Shown in pieces: positions 1-11,495 of a stretch of 64,000 nucleotides of DNA. The position numbers and the translations under genes were made by a program. The stretch's first letter is position 1; every line of letters begins with the position of its first letter. Source of the DNA: Lysobacter changpingensis (GTDB lineage: Bacteria; Pseudomonadota; Gammaproteobacteria; Xanthomonadales; Xanthomonadaceae). The DNA is taken from the NCBI RefSeq assembly GCF_017308985.1, contig NZ_JADWPE010000002.1:186001-250000 (forward strand), given 5' to 3'. The notes beneath the pieces were generated by a model. It was not told where the DNA came from. It ran no database searches and saw nothing but the letters and a program-made list of their open reading frames with translations.

Positions 1-1778
1 GCTCGCTGATCCGCACCGACCGCAAGCTCGACAGCGCCGCCAGCAAGGCGCTGGCGATCGAACTGATGAAGGATCCGAACGTGCTCGCGGTCGAGCCCGA
101 CCGCCTGCGCAAGCCGATGATGGTGCCGAACGATCCGCTGTACGCGCAGCAGTGGCACTACAAGGACGGCCCGGGTGGCATCAACGCCGAACCCGCGTGG
201 GACCTGGCGACCGGCGACGGCATCGTGGTCGCGGTGCTCGATACCGGCATCACGCCGCATTCGGAACTCAACGCGCAGACGGTGGCGGGTTACGACTTCA
301 TCATCGACACCGAAGTCAGCGTGGACGGCGACGGCCGCGACGCGGACCCGAACGATCCGGGCGACTGGCACGACGGCGAATGCAACATCTTCGGCATCCC
401 CGAGGACAGCAGCTGGCACGGCACGCACGTGGCCGGCACGGTCGCGGCGGCGACGAACAACAACGCAGGCGTGGCCGGCGTGGCGTTCGGCGCGAAGGTG
501 CAGCCGGTGCGCGTGCTGGGCAAGTGCGGCGGCTACGAGTCCGACATCATCGACGCGGTGACCTGGGCGTCCGGCGGCAGCGTCGCGGGCGTGCCGGACA
601 ACGCGACGCCGGCGGAAGTGATCAACCTCAGCCTGGGCGGCGGCGGCGCGTGCTCGGTCGCCGAACAGGCGGCCTACACCGCGGCGAAGGCGCGGGGCAC
701 GACGGTCGTCGTATCCGCCGGCAATTCGTCGGCCGATGCGGCGGGCTATTCCCCCGCGAGCTGCAACGACGTCATCACCGTGGCGTCGGTCGGCCCGACC
801 GGCGAGCTGTCCGACTTCTCCAACTACGGCACCGTCGTCGACGTGGCCGCGCCGGGCGGTTCGGGCTACACGCCGGCGGAGGACAACATCCTGTCCACGC
901 TGAACCTCGGCGCGCAGGGCCAGGGGGCCGAAGGCTACGCGTGGTACGCGGGCACCTCGATGTCGGCGCCGCATGTGGCCGGCGTGGTCGCGCTGATGCA
1001 GTCGGCCGCGGCGACGCCGAAGACGCCGGACGAGATCAAGAAGATCCTCGAGAACACGGCCTACGCGTCGGGCGGTTTCGCCACCGGTTGCGGCTACAAC
1101 AAGTGGTGCGGTGCCGGCATCATCGACGCGCGCTACGCCGTGGCCGTCGCGAACGGCGACGAACCGCTGCCGCCGGACGTCCCGCCGCCGCCGCCGCCGC
1201 CGCCGGCCATCGAGCTGGAGAACGGCGTGACCGTCACCGGCATCGAAGTGCTGGCCGGCGACACCGTGCGCTATGAGCTGCTGGTGCCCAACGGCGCGTC
1301 GAACCTGCTGTTCGCGATGTACGGCGGCACCGGCGATGCCGACATGTACGTGCGCCGCGGCGCCGAGCCGACCACGACCGCGTACGACTGCCGTCCGTTC
1401 GCCGGCGGCAACAACGAGAACTGCTTCTTCCCGGCACCGCAGGGCGGCACCTGGTACGTGACGATCCGCGGCTACAGCAACGCCGCCGGCGTGTCGCTGT
1501 ATCCGAGCTTCGTCGATGCGAACTGGCCGCGTTCGGTGGAAGCCGACGCCATCCAGCTCGCCAACCACCGCACCCAGGTGAAGCTGAACTGGACGCACGG
1601 CAAGCGGAACATCGACATCTACCGCAATGGCGCGATCCTCAAGACCGTGAGGAACAACGGCACGGCGACGGATACGTTCCGCGTCATCGGCAGCGGCACG
1701 ATGAGCTACAAGTTGTGCAACAACGGCACTCAGGAGTGCGCGGATCCGGTCGAGATCGAGTACGCCTCGCACCGGTAA
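1..1778 (+). CDS. S8 (subtilisin-like) secreted serine peptidase, 5' end missing
   Basis: Secreted subtilisin-family endopeptidase. The open frame runs in from the window edge (first codon at base 3) and its first residues look like the end of an inhibitor-I9-type propeptide, so the start lies upstream. Counting from the in-frame Met at 66, the catalytic triad is visible: Asp59 in VAVLDTGI, His118 in HGTHVAGT and Ser298 in GTSMSAPHVAG. A proline-rich linker (about 380-390) leads to a pre-peptidase C-terminal (PPC) domain at about 393-480. After that comes a short cysteine-containing fibronectin-III-like tail. This layout is typical of xanthomonad extracellular proteases, where the C-terminal domains aid secretion and are often removed. 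A strong hairpin terminator follows directly. Family assignment is firm; substrate is unknown. Confidence 0.95.
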   Translation, partial: SLIRTDRKLDSAASKALAIELMKDPNVLAVEPDRLRKPMMVPNDPLYAQQWHYKDGPGGINAEPAWDLATGDGIVVAVLDTGITPHSELNAQTVAGYDFIIDTEVSVDGDGRDADPNDPGDWHDGECNIFGIPEDSSWHGTHVAGTVAAATNNNAGVAGVAFGAKVQPVRVLGKCGGYESDIIDAVTWASGGSVAGVPDNATPAEVINLSLGGGGACSVAEQAAYTAAKARGTTVVVSAGNSSADAAGYSPASCNDVITVASVGPTGELSDFSNYGTVVDVAAPGGSGYTPAEDNILSTLNLGAQGQGAEGYAWYAGTSMSAPHVAGVVALMQSAAATPKTPDEIKKILENTAYASGGFATGCGYNKWCGAGIIDARYAVAVANGDEPLPPDVPPPPPPPPAIELENGVTVTGIEVLAGDTVRYELLVPNGASNLLFAMYGGTGDADMYVRRGAEPTTTAYDCRPFAGGNNENCFFPAPQGGTWYVTIRGYSNAAGVSLYPSFVDANWPRSVEADAIQLANHRTQVKLNWTHGKRNIDIYRNGAILKTVRNNGTATDTFRVIGSGTMSYKLCNNGTQECADPVEIEYASHR

Positions 1779-1802
1779 GCGGTCCTGGAAGTACAGCAAG
1801 AC

Positions 1803-1835
1803 GGGAAGGGCCCGGTCCGCCGGGCCCTTCCTCCC
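1803..1835 (+). terminator. Rho-independent-type terminator after the S8 peptidase
   Basis: An 11-bp perfect GC-rich stem (1805-1815 with 1820-1830) has a four-base TCCG loop and ends in a short pyrimidine run. It lies 26 bases after the protease stop and just before the next gene. The T-tract is weak (TTCCTCCC), so termination may be partial. Confidence 0.75.
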
Positions 1836-1857
1836 GATGCCCCGCGATGGAGTGCCC

Positions 1858-2694
1858 ATGGTCCGTTCCCGTTCGATCCTCCCGATGATGCTGATGGCGG
1901 CCGTCGCCGCGACGACAGCCTGCAACCGCGACACCCCCGCTTCCCAGACGCCGCCGCCGGTCACAGCCGCGCCGGTCGCGCAGTTCGACGCGACCCTGAA
2001 CCTGGTCAACAACAACGGCGCCGTGCGCTACGACGGCACGGTCGGCAGCGACGAGGCGCGGCAGTCGATCGAGGCCGCGCTCGCACGCGCCTACGGCCGC
2101 GTGTCCGGCGAGCTCAAGGTCGATCGCGGCGCCCGCCCCGCTCCGTGGCAGGACGCGCTGCCGAAGTTCCTGGAATCGTTCATCCAGCCCGGCGCGGCGG
2201 TGTCGTTCGAAGGCCGCCGCATCGAACTGCACGGCCACGCCACCGAGACCGACCGCAACGCGCTGCTCGCCCGCGCCGAACTGCTCTACCCCGGTTACGC
2301 CTACACCGGCCTGTTCCAGGGCGTGGGCGACGGTGCGCCCACGGACGCTGCGAGCGCGGTGCTGGCGCAGGTGAAGCCCGGCACTTCCGGTGCATCGCTG
2401 GTGAAGGCGCTGAACGAGGCCGTGACGCAGACGCCAATCCGCTTCGAGCCCGGCAGCGCGCGCGTCGCGCCCGACAGCCTGGCGCTGCTGAGCAAGGCCG
2501 CGCAGGTGATCCAGGCCTCCGACGAGGGCACGCGGCTGCAGATCGCCGGGCCTGCGGCCGACGATCCGTCGCTGGCGCAGCAGCGCGCGGAAGCCATCAA
2601 GGTCCAGCTGATCGTCAACGGCGTGAGCCCGGCGGCGCTGGAAACCACCGCGCAGGCGGGCAGCGGCGAGGCGGCGTCGTTCCAGCTGCTCTGA
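1858..2694 (+). CDS. OmpA-like domain lipoprotein
   Basis: Predicted outer-membrane or periplasmic lipoprotein of 278 aa. The Met at 1858 is chosen over an upstream in-frame ATG (1837) because GGAG sits about 6 bases before it and the upstream codons overlap the preceding terminator. The protein begins with a short positively charged, hydrophobic signal ending ATTAC, with a lipidation Cys at about residue 23. The last 90 residues resemble an OmpA-C peptidoglycan-binding domain (PIRFEPGSA, then [14 protein letters not shown]). The middle may be a BON-like or divergent OmpA repeat. The lipobox is poor at -3 (Thr), so lipidation is likely but not certain. No partner gene is adjacent; a cell-wall anchoring role is inferred from the family only. 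Confidence 0.7.
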   Translation: MVRSRSILPMMLMAAVAATTACNRDTPASQTPPPVTAAPVAQFDATLNLVNNNGAVRYDGTVGSDEARQSIEAALARAYGRVSGELKVDRGARPAPWQDALPKFLESFIQPGAAVSFEGRRIELHGHATETDRNALLARAELLYPGYAYTGLFQGVGDGAPTDAASAVLAQVKPGTSGASLVKALNEAVTQTPIRFEPGSARVAPDSLALLSKAAQVIQASDEGTRLQIAGPAADDPSLAQQRAEAIKVQLIVNGVSPAALETTAQAGSGEAASFQLL

Positions 2695-3007
2695 CGCTGT
2701 TGTAGCCGGATACGCGGAGCGCACCCGGGACGAGGCACGCGCGAACCGGGCGTTGCCGCACGCCACTTCGCCCCTCCCCCGGGCCATCGGGACATGGCCC
2801 GCTGGCATTCGCACGGGAGGGAGCTGTCGCCCGCACCGCGTGCGCGCACATCGTTCAGCCACCCCGCGTGGAACACCCCTGAACCCTGCTCCACGCCCCG
2901 CCGCGCGTGCCTTTGGTTCCGGCGATTTGCCCCCATCTACGCCTGTCGATACGCTCCCCTGTTCGCCCCGCGCTCCGCGGCGGCGACCCTCCCCATACAG
3001 GCAACCG
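2695..3007. repeat. Gene-free gap before uvrA with a REP1 half-unit and a type-3 repeat
   Basis: This 313-base gap holds two dispersed elements. A degenerate single unit of the TAGCCCGGGTAAGCG family (here TGTAGCCGGATACGCG) lies at 2701-2731. A longer palindromic element, which starts CACTTCGCCCCTCCC and ends GGGAGGGAGC, lies at 2764-2824. The same element recurs at 37553-37599 and 58188-58223. The rest should contain the uvrA promoter. I saw no convincing LexA box (neither CTGT-N8-ACAG nor the xanthomonad TTAG-N6-TACTA form). Confidence 0.7.
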
Positions 3008-6012
<3,005 letters not shown>

Positions 6013-6016
<4 letters not shown>

Positions 6017-6552
6017 GCGACACCGCGACACCGAAGCCCCGCAAGACGCCGGCGCGCAAGCGCAAGCCGGCGGCGAAGAAGACCCGCGAAAGCGCGGTGC
6101 CCGCCGCCCCGAAGCCGCAAGCCCCCGAAGGGCCTGCGGCGGAAGCGCACGACGCGCCCGTTGCACTCATCCGCGTCCCGCTCTCCGTGCGCTGGCGCGA
6201 CCTCGACGCGTTCAACCACGTCAACAATTCGAAGTACCTGAGCTATCTCGAGGAAGCGCGCCTGCGCTGGATGCTTGGCGTGCCGGGACAGGGACTGGAC
6301 GACCACGTCGCGCCCGTCGTCGCCGCCGCGCACCTCAACTATCGCCGCCCGATCGAATGGCCGGCGGAAGTGGACATCGAGCTGTTCGTCGAACGCCTGG
6401 GGAACACCAGCGTGAGCATCGGCCATCGCATCGTCGATGCGCACGACGAGTCGGTGCTCTATTGCGACGGCAACGTCGTGATGGTCTGGATCGATCGCGG
6501 CACCGGACGTGCGGCGGAATTGCCGGTGGCGGTCCGCGAGGCGTGCTCGTAA
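6013..6552 (+). CDS. Hotdog-fold acyl-CoA thioesterase (YbgC/4HBT type)
   Basis: A 179-aa acyl-CoA thioesterase candidate. Its first ~50 residues are lysine/alanine/proline-rich and low in complexity, echoing the tail of the upstream UvrA. The hotdog domain follows: [14 protein letters not shown] carries the Asp that acts as catalytic residue in 4-hydroxybenzoyl-CoA thioesterase relatives, and [11 protein letters not shown] is the central helix. The ATG overlaps the uvrA stop by four bases (ATGA). A bidirectional hairpin ends the unit. Substrate chain length cannot be read from sequence. Linkage to uvrA appears organisational rather than functional. Confidence 0.88.
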
Positions 6553-6576
6553 GGCGCGGCTGCGCATCGCCCCAGG

Positions 6577-6606
6577 CAAAAAACGGCGCCAAGGCGCCGT
6601 TTCTGT
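6577..6606. terminator. Bidirectional terminator between the thioesterase and copper chaperone genes
   Basis: A 9-bp perfect stem (6582-6590 with 6593-6601, AACGGCGCC and GGCGCCGTT) has a two-base loop. Read on the minus strand the stem is followed by a six-base T run, so it should stop the copper chaperone transcript efficiently. On the plus strand it is followed by TTCTGTTT and serves the uvrA unit. Confidence 0.88.
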
Positions 6607-6640
6607 TTCCGTCCCTGTTTTCGAAGAAGCGATCAGGCGC

Positions 6641-7084
6641 CTATTCGCCCGCCTTCTTCACCACGAACTCGCCCAACGCCTTCCCGCCGTCCTTCGTGGC
6701 GAACTCGATGGCCACCTTGCTGCCCGGCTTCAGCGCCGCGCCCGGCTCCATCAGCATCAGGTGCAGGCCGCCCGGCTTGAACACCGCCGCCTCGCCCGGC
6801 GCGATGCGCACTTCCGGCACCGCGCGCATGCGACTGACGCCCTCGACCACGCGCGTCTCGTGCATCTCGACCTCGCCGAACGCCGCGCTGCTTGCGCCGA
6901 CGATCGTCAGCGGCTTCGCGCACGGATTCTCGATGCGGGCGAAGCCGGCCATCATCGGCATCGCGGCCGGTGGCATGCGCACCCAGCCTTCGACCACCTT
7001 GAGGCTGCAATCTGCAGCGGAAGCGGCGGACGATGCCGCCAGCGTGAGGGCCAGCAGGCCGAGTCGGATCGAGGTCGCGTTCAT
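6641..7084 (-). CDS. Periplasmic PCu(A)C-type copper chaperone
   Basis: Exported 147-aa copper(I)-binding protein of the DUF461/PCu(A)C family, which delivers copper to the CuA site of cytochrome oxidase. The start at 7084 opens a clear Sec signal (MNATSIRLGLLALTLAASSAASA) cleaved before DCSLKV. The full copper motif H(M)-X10-M-X21-H-X-M is present: His in EMHETRVV, Met ten residues on in SRMRAV, then HLM 21 residues later. A longer frame upstream reaches into the region of the divergent crotonase gene and lacks a signal, so it was rejected. No Sco gene is adjacent. Confidence 0.92.
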   Translation of the reverse strand: MNATSIRLGLLALTLAASSAASAADCSLKVVEGWVRMPPAAMPMMAGFARIENPCAKPLTIVGASSAAFGEVEMHETRVVEGVSRMRAVPEVRIAPGEAAVFKPGGLHLMLMEPGAALKPGSKVAIEFATKDGGKALGEFVVKKAGE

Positions 7085-7176
7085 GGGCCTATGATACCCG
7101 CGGTCGTCCGCGCGGCTCCGTCGCTGGGCCGCGCCGTTCACGCATCGTCCGCCCGCCACTTCCGGGAACACCGCCC

Positions 7177-7950
7177 ATGAGCCTAGTCGAATCCCATTCC
7201 GCCGACGGCATCGTCGAACTCCGGCTGGCGCGCGCGCCGGTCAACGCGCTCAATCCGCAGTTGTGCGACGACCTGGTCGCCGCGCTCGCGCAGGCGATCG
7301 ATGGCGGCGCGCAGGGCATCGTGCTGGCGGGTGGCGCGAAGGTGTTCTCGGCGGGCCTCGACGTGCCGCACCTGCTGTCGCTCGGCGATGACCGCGATGC
7401 GCTGATGTCGGCGTGGGAAAGCTTCTTCCATGCCGCGCGCGCCATCGCCGAATGCCCCGTGCCGGTCGTCGCCGCGATCGGCGGCCACGCGCCCGCGGGC
7501 GGCTGCGTGCTGGCGCTGTGCTGCGACTACCGCGTGATGGCGCGCAGCGAGGATTCCGCGAAGCCCTTCCGCATCGGCCTCAACGAAACGCAGGTCGGAC
7601 TGGTGGTGCCGGTCGGCATCCTGCGACTGATGCAGCGCGTCGTCGGCACGTATCGCGCCGAGCGCCTCGTCGTCGCCGGCGACATGGTGGAGGCCGAACG
7701 CGCCGAACGCATCGGGCTGGTGGACGAGCTCGTGCCCGCCGACCAGGTCGCGGCGCGTGCGCGCGAATGGCTCGCGCAGTTGCTGAAATTGCCGCAGCCG
7801 GTGATGCGCCAGACCCGCGCGATCGCCCGCGCGGACTTGGTCGCCGCGATGCAGCCGGAGCAGATCCAACTGCCGAAATTCATCGCCGCGTGGAGCGATC
7901 CGGCGACGCAGGGCGCGTTGAAGGCGCTCGTTGCGAAGCTCGGGAAGTAA
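7177..7950 (+). CDS. Crotonase-fold enzyme, delta3-delta2-enoyl-CoA isomerase-like
   Basis: A 257-aa crotonase-superfamily enzyme. The oxyanion-hole motifs FSAGLDV and HAPAGGCVLAL are present. The stretch IGLNETQVG matches the mitochondrial ECI1-type enoyl-CoA isomerase rather than hydratases. The hydratase Glu pair is not in the usual place (compare the gene at 12399). The enzyme would shift double bonds of unsaturated fatty acyl-CoA so they can enter beta-oxidation. It is transcribed divergently from the copper chaperone with 92 bases between. Family is firm; isomerase rather than hydratase activity is inferred from these motifs. Confidence 0.85.
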   Translation: MSLVESHSADGIVELRLARAPVNALNPQLCDDLVAALAQAIDGGAQGIVLAGGAKVFSAGLDVPHLLSLGDDRDALMSAWESFFHAARAIAECPVPVVAAIGGHAPAGGCVLALCCDYRVMARSEDSAKPFRIGLNETQVGLVVPVGILRLMQRVVGTYRAERLVVAGDMVEAERAERIGLVDELVPADQVAARAREWLAQLLKLPQPVMRQTRAIARADLVAAMQPEQIQLPKFIAAWSDPATQGALKALVAKLGK

Positions 7951-7962
7951 GAGCCGCGCTTG

Positions 7963-8037
7963 TGTAACCCCCGGTAAGCGCAGCGCACCCGGGACCTGTC
8001 ACGCCGCCCCGGGTGCACTTCGCTTACCCGGGCTACA
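7963..8037. repeat. REP1 palindromic pair
   Basis: Two inverted units of the family GGTAAGCGAAGCGCACCCGGG and its complement are separated by about 15 bases. Together they fold into one long hairpin between two convergent genes. It is one of eight REP1 loci in the window. The left unit is slightly degenerate (GTAACCCCCGGTAAGCGCAG). Confidence 0.85.
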
Positions 8038-8049
8038 AATGCGGCGAAC

Positions 8050-9387
8050 TCACAGCACCCAGATTTCCACCCGCTCGTTGCGATAACGCGCCGACGGCGT
8101 GCCGGAGGCCGCAAGCGGCACCTGCGCGCCGACGCCGCGCGCATGCAGCACCGGCACGCCGCGCGCCATCAGCTCGTGCGCGACGAGGTCGGCGCGATCG
8201 TTGCTCATCATCGTCGCCGCCACCGAACTTCCGGCCACGTCGGCGAAGCCCACCACCAGCAGGCGGCGACCACGGTTCACCGGCAACTGCATGAAGGCGA
8301 CGATGCGCTCGACGTCGCGCACCGCGCGGCTGTCGTACACGCTCGCCGCGACGCCGCTCTCGTTGATGCCGGTGAGATTGAAGCGCAGGCTCAGCGGCAG
8401 GCGCGTGGCGCTGGCGACGAGGTCGCGATAATCCTTCGGCCCGAACAGCGTCGGCGGTGCGTAGCCGGGGCGCAGCGTCACGGCGAAATGGCCGGCACGC
8501 GTCACCGCGTCCTGTCCGCGCTGGCCCATCGCGTACAGCGCGAAGCTGCGGCTGAGCGCGCCCATCATCTGGCTGCCATAAAGATGGAAGCGGCGCGTGA
8601 GCGGGTAATCCTCGCTCTGCACCGCCAGCCGCGTCGGCGCGACCGCACGACCGCCATCGGACAATGCGAGCGGACGCACGCCCGCGCCCCACGGCTGGCG
8701 CAGCGTGACGAAGCCGATGCCGCCGGGATCCTTCGCGATCGCGCGCACCAGCGATTCGCCATCGCCATGCAGTTGCGCGGCGGGCGCGTAGGCCGCTCCC
8801 CGCATCACACGTTCGTCGATGAGATCGCGCGCGGAATTGGCGCTTGCGACCATGTGCAGGCGCACCGCGCCGCGACCGCCGAACTCGCGCCAGTCGCGCA
8901 CCTGTCCCGACAGCACGCGGCGCAGCTGCGCGAAGCTCAGGCGGGCGAGCGGGTTCTCGCGATTCACGACCACCGCCGCGCCGTCGAGCGCCAGTACGAA
9001 TTCCTGGTCGTGCGAAGCCAGGTCGCCCAGCTGCCAGCCCGCGTCGAGTTCTGCGGCGTCGGGCCGGCGCGTCATCATCGCGACGTGCGCGTTGCCGTCG
9101 ACCAGGTCCTGGAAGCCCTGCGCCGAACTGTTCGCCTGGATTTCCACGATCAGCGGCATGCCGTCGCGCTGCGCGTGGATCTCCGTCAGCGTGGGGCTCG
9201 GCTGCTGGCGACGGATGTCCTGGTAGCCGATATCGCGCAGCCACGATTCGGCGACCGCGGGCACCAGCCGCGCGGCCAGGGTCTGCGATCCGTGGATGCG
9301 GACGCGTTCGGCATCCACCTGGGCGTGCGCGTGCGCGCTCGCGACGAACAACACAACTGCAACAAACCAACTAGCGACGCGTGACAT
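8050..9387 (-). CDS. PstS-like phosphate-binding domain fused to an OmpA domain
   Basis: Exported 445-aa protein with signal peptide MSRVASWFVAVVLFVASAHA. Residues ~25-290 resemble a PstS-type periplasmic binding protein: IHGSQTLAARLVPA at the N-terminus, ANSSAQGFQDLVDG, and GGIGFVTLRQPW. The last ~120 residues form an OmpA-C-like domain (NLTGINESGVAASVYDSRAV, then SNDRADLVAHELMARGV). Such fusions could hold a binding protein at the peptidoglycan. The start at 9387 is chosen for the signal; an in-frame ATG ten codons earlier is possible. It is not part of the pst operon at 17-23 kb and I see no convincing PhoB box before it. Phosphate specificity is therefore only suggested. Confidence 0.8.
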   Translation of the reverse strand: MSRVASWFVAVVLFVASAHAHAQVDAERVRIHGSQTLAARLVPAVAESWLRDIGYQDIRRQQPSPTLTEIHAQRDGMPLIVEIQANSSAQGFQDLVDGNAHVAMMTRRPDAAELDAGWQLGDLASHDQEFVLALDGAAVVVNRENPLARLSFAQLRRVLSGQVRDWREFGGRGAVRLHMVASANSARDLIDERVMRGAAYAPAAQLHGDGESLVRAIAKDPGGIGFVTLRQPWGAGVRPLALSDGGRAVAPTRLAVQSEDYPLTRRFHLYGSQMMGALSRSFALYAMGQRGQDAVTRAGHFAVTLRPGYAPPTLFGPKDYRDLVASATRLPLSLRFNLTGINESGVAASVYDSRAVRDVERIVAFMQLPVNRGRRLLVVGFADVAGSSVAATMMSNDRADLVAHELMARGVPVLHARGVGAQVPLAASGTPSARYRNERVEIWVL

Positions 9388-9497
9388 CGCGCACGCCCCC
9401 TGTGCGAAATCGCGCAAGGATCGGGGACGTAAATGACGCGCAGGTTACCGCCCGCGCTTCATGGCGGCCGGAGCGTCGAACCGGCCGGATCGGAACA

Positions 9498-10361
9498 TCA
9501 GGACCCGCGCGCGACCGGTCGCGACGGATCGTCGATCCAACCGCTCCACGAACCGGTGAACAGTCGCGCACCCTCCAGGCCCGCATGCTCCAGCGCGAGC
9601 AGCAGGTGGCACGCGGTCACGCCGGAGCCGCACATCGCCACGACATCGCGCGGGTCGCGCCCCTTGAGGACGTCGGCGAACTCGCGCGCGAGTTCCTGCG
9701 CGGGACGGAAACGGCCGTCGCGCATCGTCATCGCATAAGGACGGTTGATCGCGCCGGGCACGTGGCCGGCGACGCGGTCGATCGGCTCGACGTCGCCCCG
9801 GAAACGTTCGGCGGCGCGCGCATCGACCAGCACGCCGCCGGCATCGAGATGCGCCTGCACCTGCGCGGCATCGAGCAGTCGATTTTCGTCGAACGTCGCC
9901 GGATACGGCGGCGCGGGTTTCGCGACCGGCCGGTTCGCATCGACCGGCAGGCCGAGCGTCTGCCAGCGCTGCAGGCCACCGTCGAGCACGGCGACACGCC
10001 GGTGCCCCAGCGCGCGCAGCAGGAACCACATGCGCGCGGCGGCGAGCGCGCCGTCGGCGGCGTCGTACACCACGACCTGCGTTTGCGGAGTCACGCCCCA
10101 GCGGCCGAGCGCGGCGGCGAAGTCCTGCAGTTCCGGCCATGGATGACGTCCCGCATGCGCCTTGCGGTGATCCGACAGCTCGCGATCGAGGTGCGCATAG
10201 AACGCGCCCGGAACATGCGCGGCGTCGTAAGAGGCTTCGCCCGCTTCGGGTTCGGCCAGGCTGTGCCGCGTGTCGAAGATCGCCAGGTCTTCGCGGCCGA
10301 GCGCGGCGGCCAGGTCCTCGGCGGACACCAGCGTGGTCCACGTTGCATTCGGATCGCTCAT
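9498..10361 (-). CDS. sseA: 3-mercaptopyruvate sulfurtransferase (two rhodanese domains)
   Basis: A 287-aa enzyme with two rhodanese domains. The N-terminal one (about 10-125) is catalytically inactive in type. The C-terminal one (about 160-280) carries the active loop CGSGVTAC at about 242-249. The CGSGVT form, rather than CRxGx[R/K], indicates mercaptopyruvate rather than thiosulfate as sulfur donor. The start overlaps the stop of the upstream Nudix gene by four bases (ATGA), so the two are probably translated together. Role: sulfur transfer from cysteine-derived 3-mercaptopyruvate to thiol acceptors or cyanide. Confidence 0.9.
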   Translation of the reverse strand: MSDPNATWTTLVSAEDLAAALGREDLAIFDTRHSLAEPEAGEASYDAAHVPGAFYAHLDRELSDHRKAHAGRHPWPELQDFAAALGRWGVTPQTQVVVYDAADGALAAARMWFLLRALGHRRVAVLDGGLQRWQTLGLPVDANRPVAKPAPPYPATFDENRLLDAAQVQAHLDAGGVLVDARAAERFRGDVEPIDRVAGHVPGAINRPYAMTMRDGRFRPAQELAREFADVLKGRDPRDVVAMCGSGVTACHLLLALEHAGLEGARLFTGSWSGWIDDPSRPVARGS

Positions 10362-10978
10362 CGGATCGCCTCCAGGCGTTGGCGCAGGTTGTAGAGCATC
10401 GAGGCGGTCGCGCCCCAGATGCGCTGCGCGGGATAGCGGTACTCGAAGACCTGGCGCGGTCGGCCGCGGAAATCGAGCGTGTGCGTGGCGAGATTGGCCG
10501 GATCGAGCAGGAAGGCCAGCGGCACCTCGAACACGTCGGCGACTTCGTTCGGATCGGGTCGCGCGACGTAGTCGTTCGCGAGCACCGCGACGACCGGCTG
10601 CACGCGGTAGCCGGTGATCGTCGCAAGCGGGTCGAGATAGCCCAGCGGCTGGATCTGCCCCGCGCCGACGCCGATTTCCTCGTGCGTTTCGCGCAGTGCG
10701 GCGGCGACGGCGTCGGCGTCGTCGGGTTCGACGCGACCGCCGGGGAAGCTCACCTGCCCCGCGTGCTGGCGCAGCGCGTCGGTGCGGCGCGTGAGCAGCA
10801 CCTGCGTGCCGGCGTCGCGCGGAACCAGGCCGACCAGCACGGCGGCTTCGATGCTGACCGCATCGTCGGGCACCAGGTCGTGCAGTTCGGCGAGGTTCCA
10901 GCCGGGACCGGGCGGCGGTTCGGCCAGCGGATGCAGCGCGGACGCGAGGCCGGGCCAGTCGGGAAGCACGATGGGCAT
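10358..10978 (-). CDS. Nudix hydrolase, CoA pyrophosphatase (NudL type)
   Basis: A 206-aa Nudix hydrolase. It carries the modified Nudix box of the NudL/CoA-diphosphatase group (FPGGRVEPDDAD, then ALRETHEEIG). The preceding LLTRRTDALRQHAGQVSFPGG is the UPF0035 motif that marks CoA pyrophosphatases. It should cleave CoA and acyl-CoAs to 4'-phosphopantetheine derivatives plus 3',5'-ADP. The start at 10978 (MPIVLPDW) is chosen; the longer open frame upstream runs into the DUF1289 gene and is low-complexity. It is coupled to the downstream sulfurtransferase by ATGA and lies 14 bases after the DUF1289 gene, so the three form one minus-strand unit. Confidence 0.88.
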   Translation of the reverse strand: MPIVLPDWPGLASALHPLAEPPPGPGWNLAELHDLVPDDAVSIEAAVLVGLVPRDAGTQVLLTRRTDALRQHAGQVSFPGGRVEPDDADAVAAALRETHEEIGVGAGQIQPLGYLDPLATITGYRVQPVVAVLANDYVARPDPNEVADVFEVPLAFLLDPANLATHTLDFRGRPRQVFEYRYPAQRIWGATASMLYNLRQRLEAIR

Positions 10979-10992
10979 GGCGGCCGTCCGGT

Positions 10993-11178
10993 TCACCGGC
11001 GGCGCGACTCGCGTTCGGGCAGGACGGTTTCCATCAGGCGCAGGCGTTCGTCGTCGTTCATCTGCGACCAGCGTGCGATTTCCGCGGTCGTGCGATGGCA
11101 ACCGATGCAGAGGCCGTCGTCGTCGAGCGAGCAGATGCCGATGCAGGGACTCAGCACGGCGCGGAAGAAGGTGTTCAT
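10993..11178 (-). CDS. DUF1289 family small cysteine-rich protein
   Basis: A 61-aa protein with the DUF1289 pattern SPCIGICSLDDDGLCIGCHR, whose four cysteines probably bind a metal or iron-sulfur cluster. A conserved helical tail (IARWSQMNDDERLRLM) follows. The start at 11178 (MNTFFRAV) fits the family length; the open frame continues 21 codons upstream without support. It is the first gene of a three-gene minus-strand unit with the Nudix hydrolase and sulfurtransferase. Function is unknown across the family. Confidence 0.82.
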   Translation of the reverse strand: MNTFFRAVLSPCIGICSLDDDGLCIGCHRTTAEIARWSQMNDDERLRLMETVLPERESRRR

Positions 11179-11495
11179 GGATCGATCAACGTAAGGCGGG
11201 AGTGCGTGGGATTCAACCTGTCTCGGTGCGGCGCTTCGCAAGCGCTTCCCGTCATCGCGGCGAAGGCCGGGATCCTGGCCGATGCCGTTTCAGCGGTGAT
11301 GTTGGACGTACGCGATCGCGATGACTCGGGCGTGCAAGCCGAGCCTCTGGTGATCGGGTCGCAAAACACATCGAGCCGGCAGTGCCGGCTCGATGGGTGA
11401 TACACGTCTTCAGGCGTTACTGCCCTGGATCCCCGCCTTCGCGGGGATGACGGTCCGGCAAAGCCGCTCGCGCCATGCGCGAGCGGGCCGGAACG
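11179..11495. repeat. Gene-free gap with an inverted REP2 pair
   Basis: This 317-base gap between two minus-strand units contains two oppositely oriented REP2 units. One is at 11250-11275 (CGTCATCGCGGCGAAGGC form) and one at 11427-11452 (GGATCCCCGCCTTCGCGG form). The hairpin terminator of the FKBP-like gene lies between them. The DUF1289 promoter should lie between 11179 and 11250. Confidence 0.8.
11359..11397 (-). terminator. Terminator of the FKBP-like gene
   Basis: Near-perfect 11-13 bp stem CATCGAGCCGGCA/TGCCGGCTCGATG (11369-11395). On the minus strand it is followed by TGTGTTTTGCG. It lies about 100 bases downstream of the FKBP-like stop, with one REP2 unit in between. Confidence 0.75.

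Noticed and set aside
2940-3007. LexA box for uvrA
   Set aside because: Searched by eye for CTGT-N8-ACAG and TTAG-N6-TACTA forms without a match; SOS control cannot be claimed.
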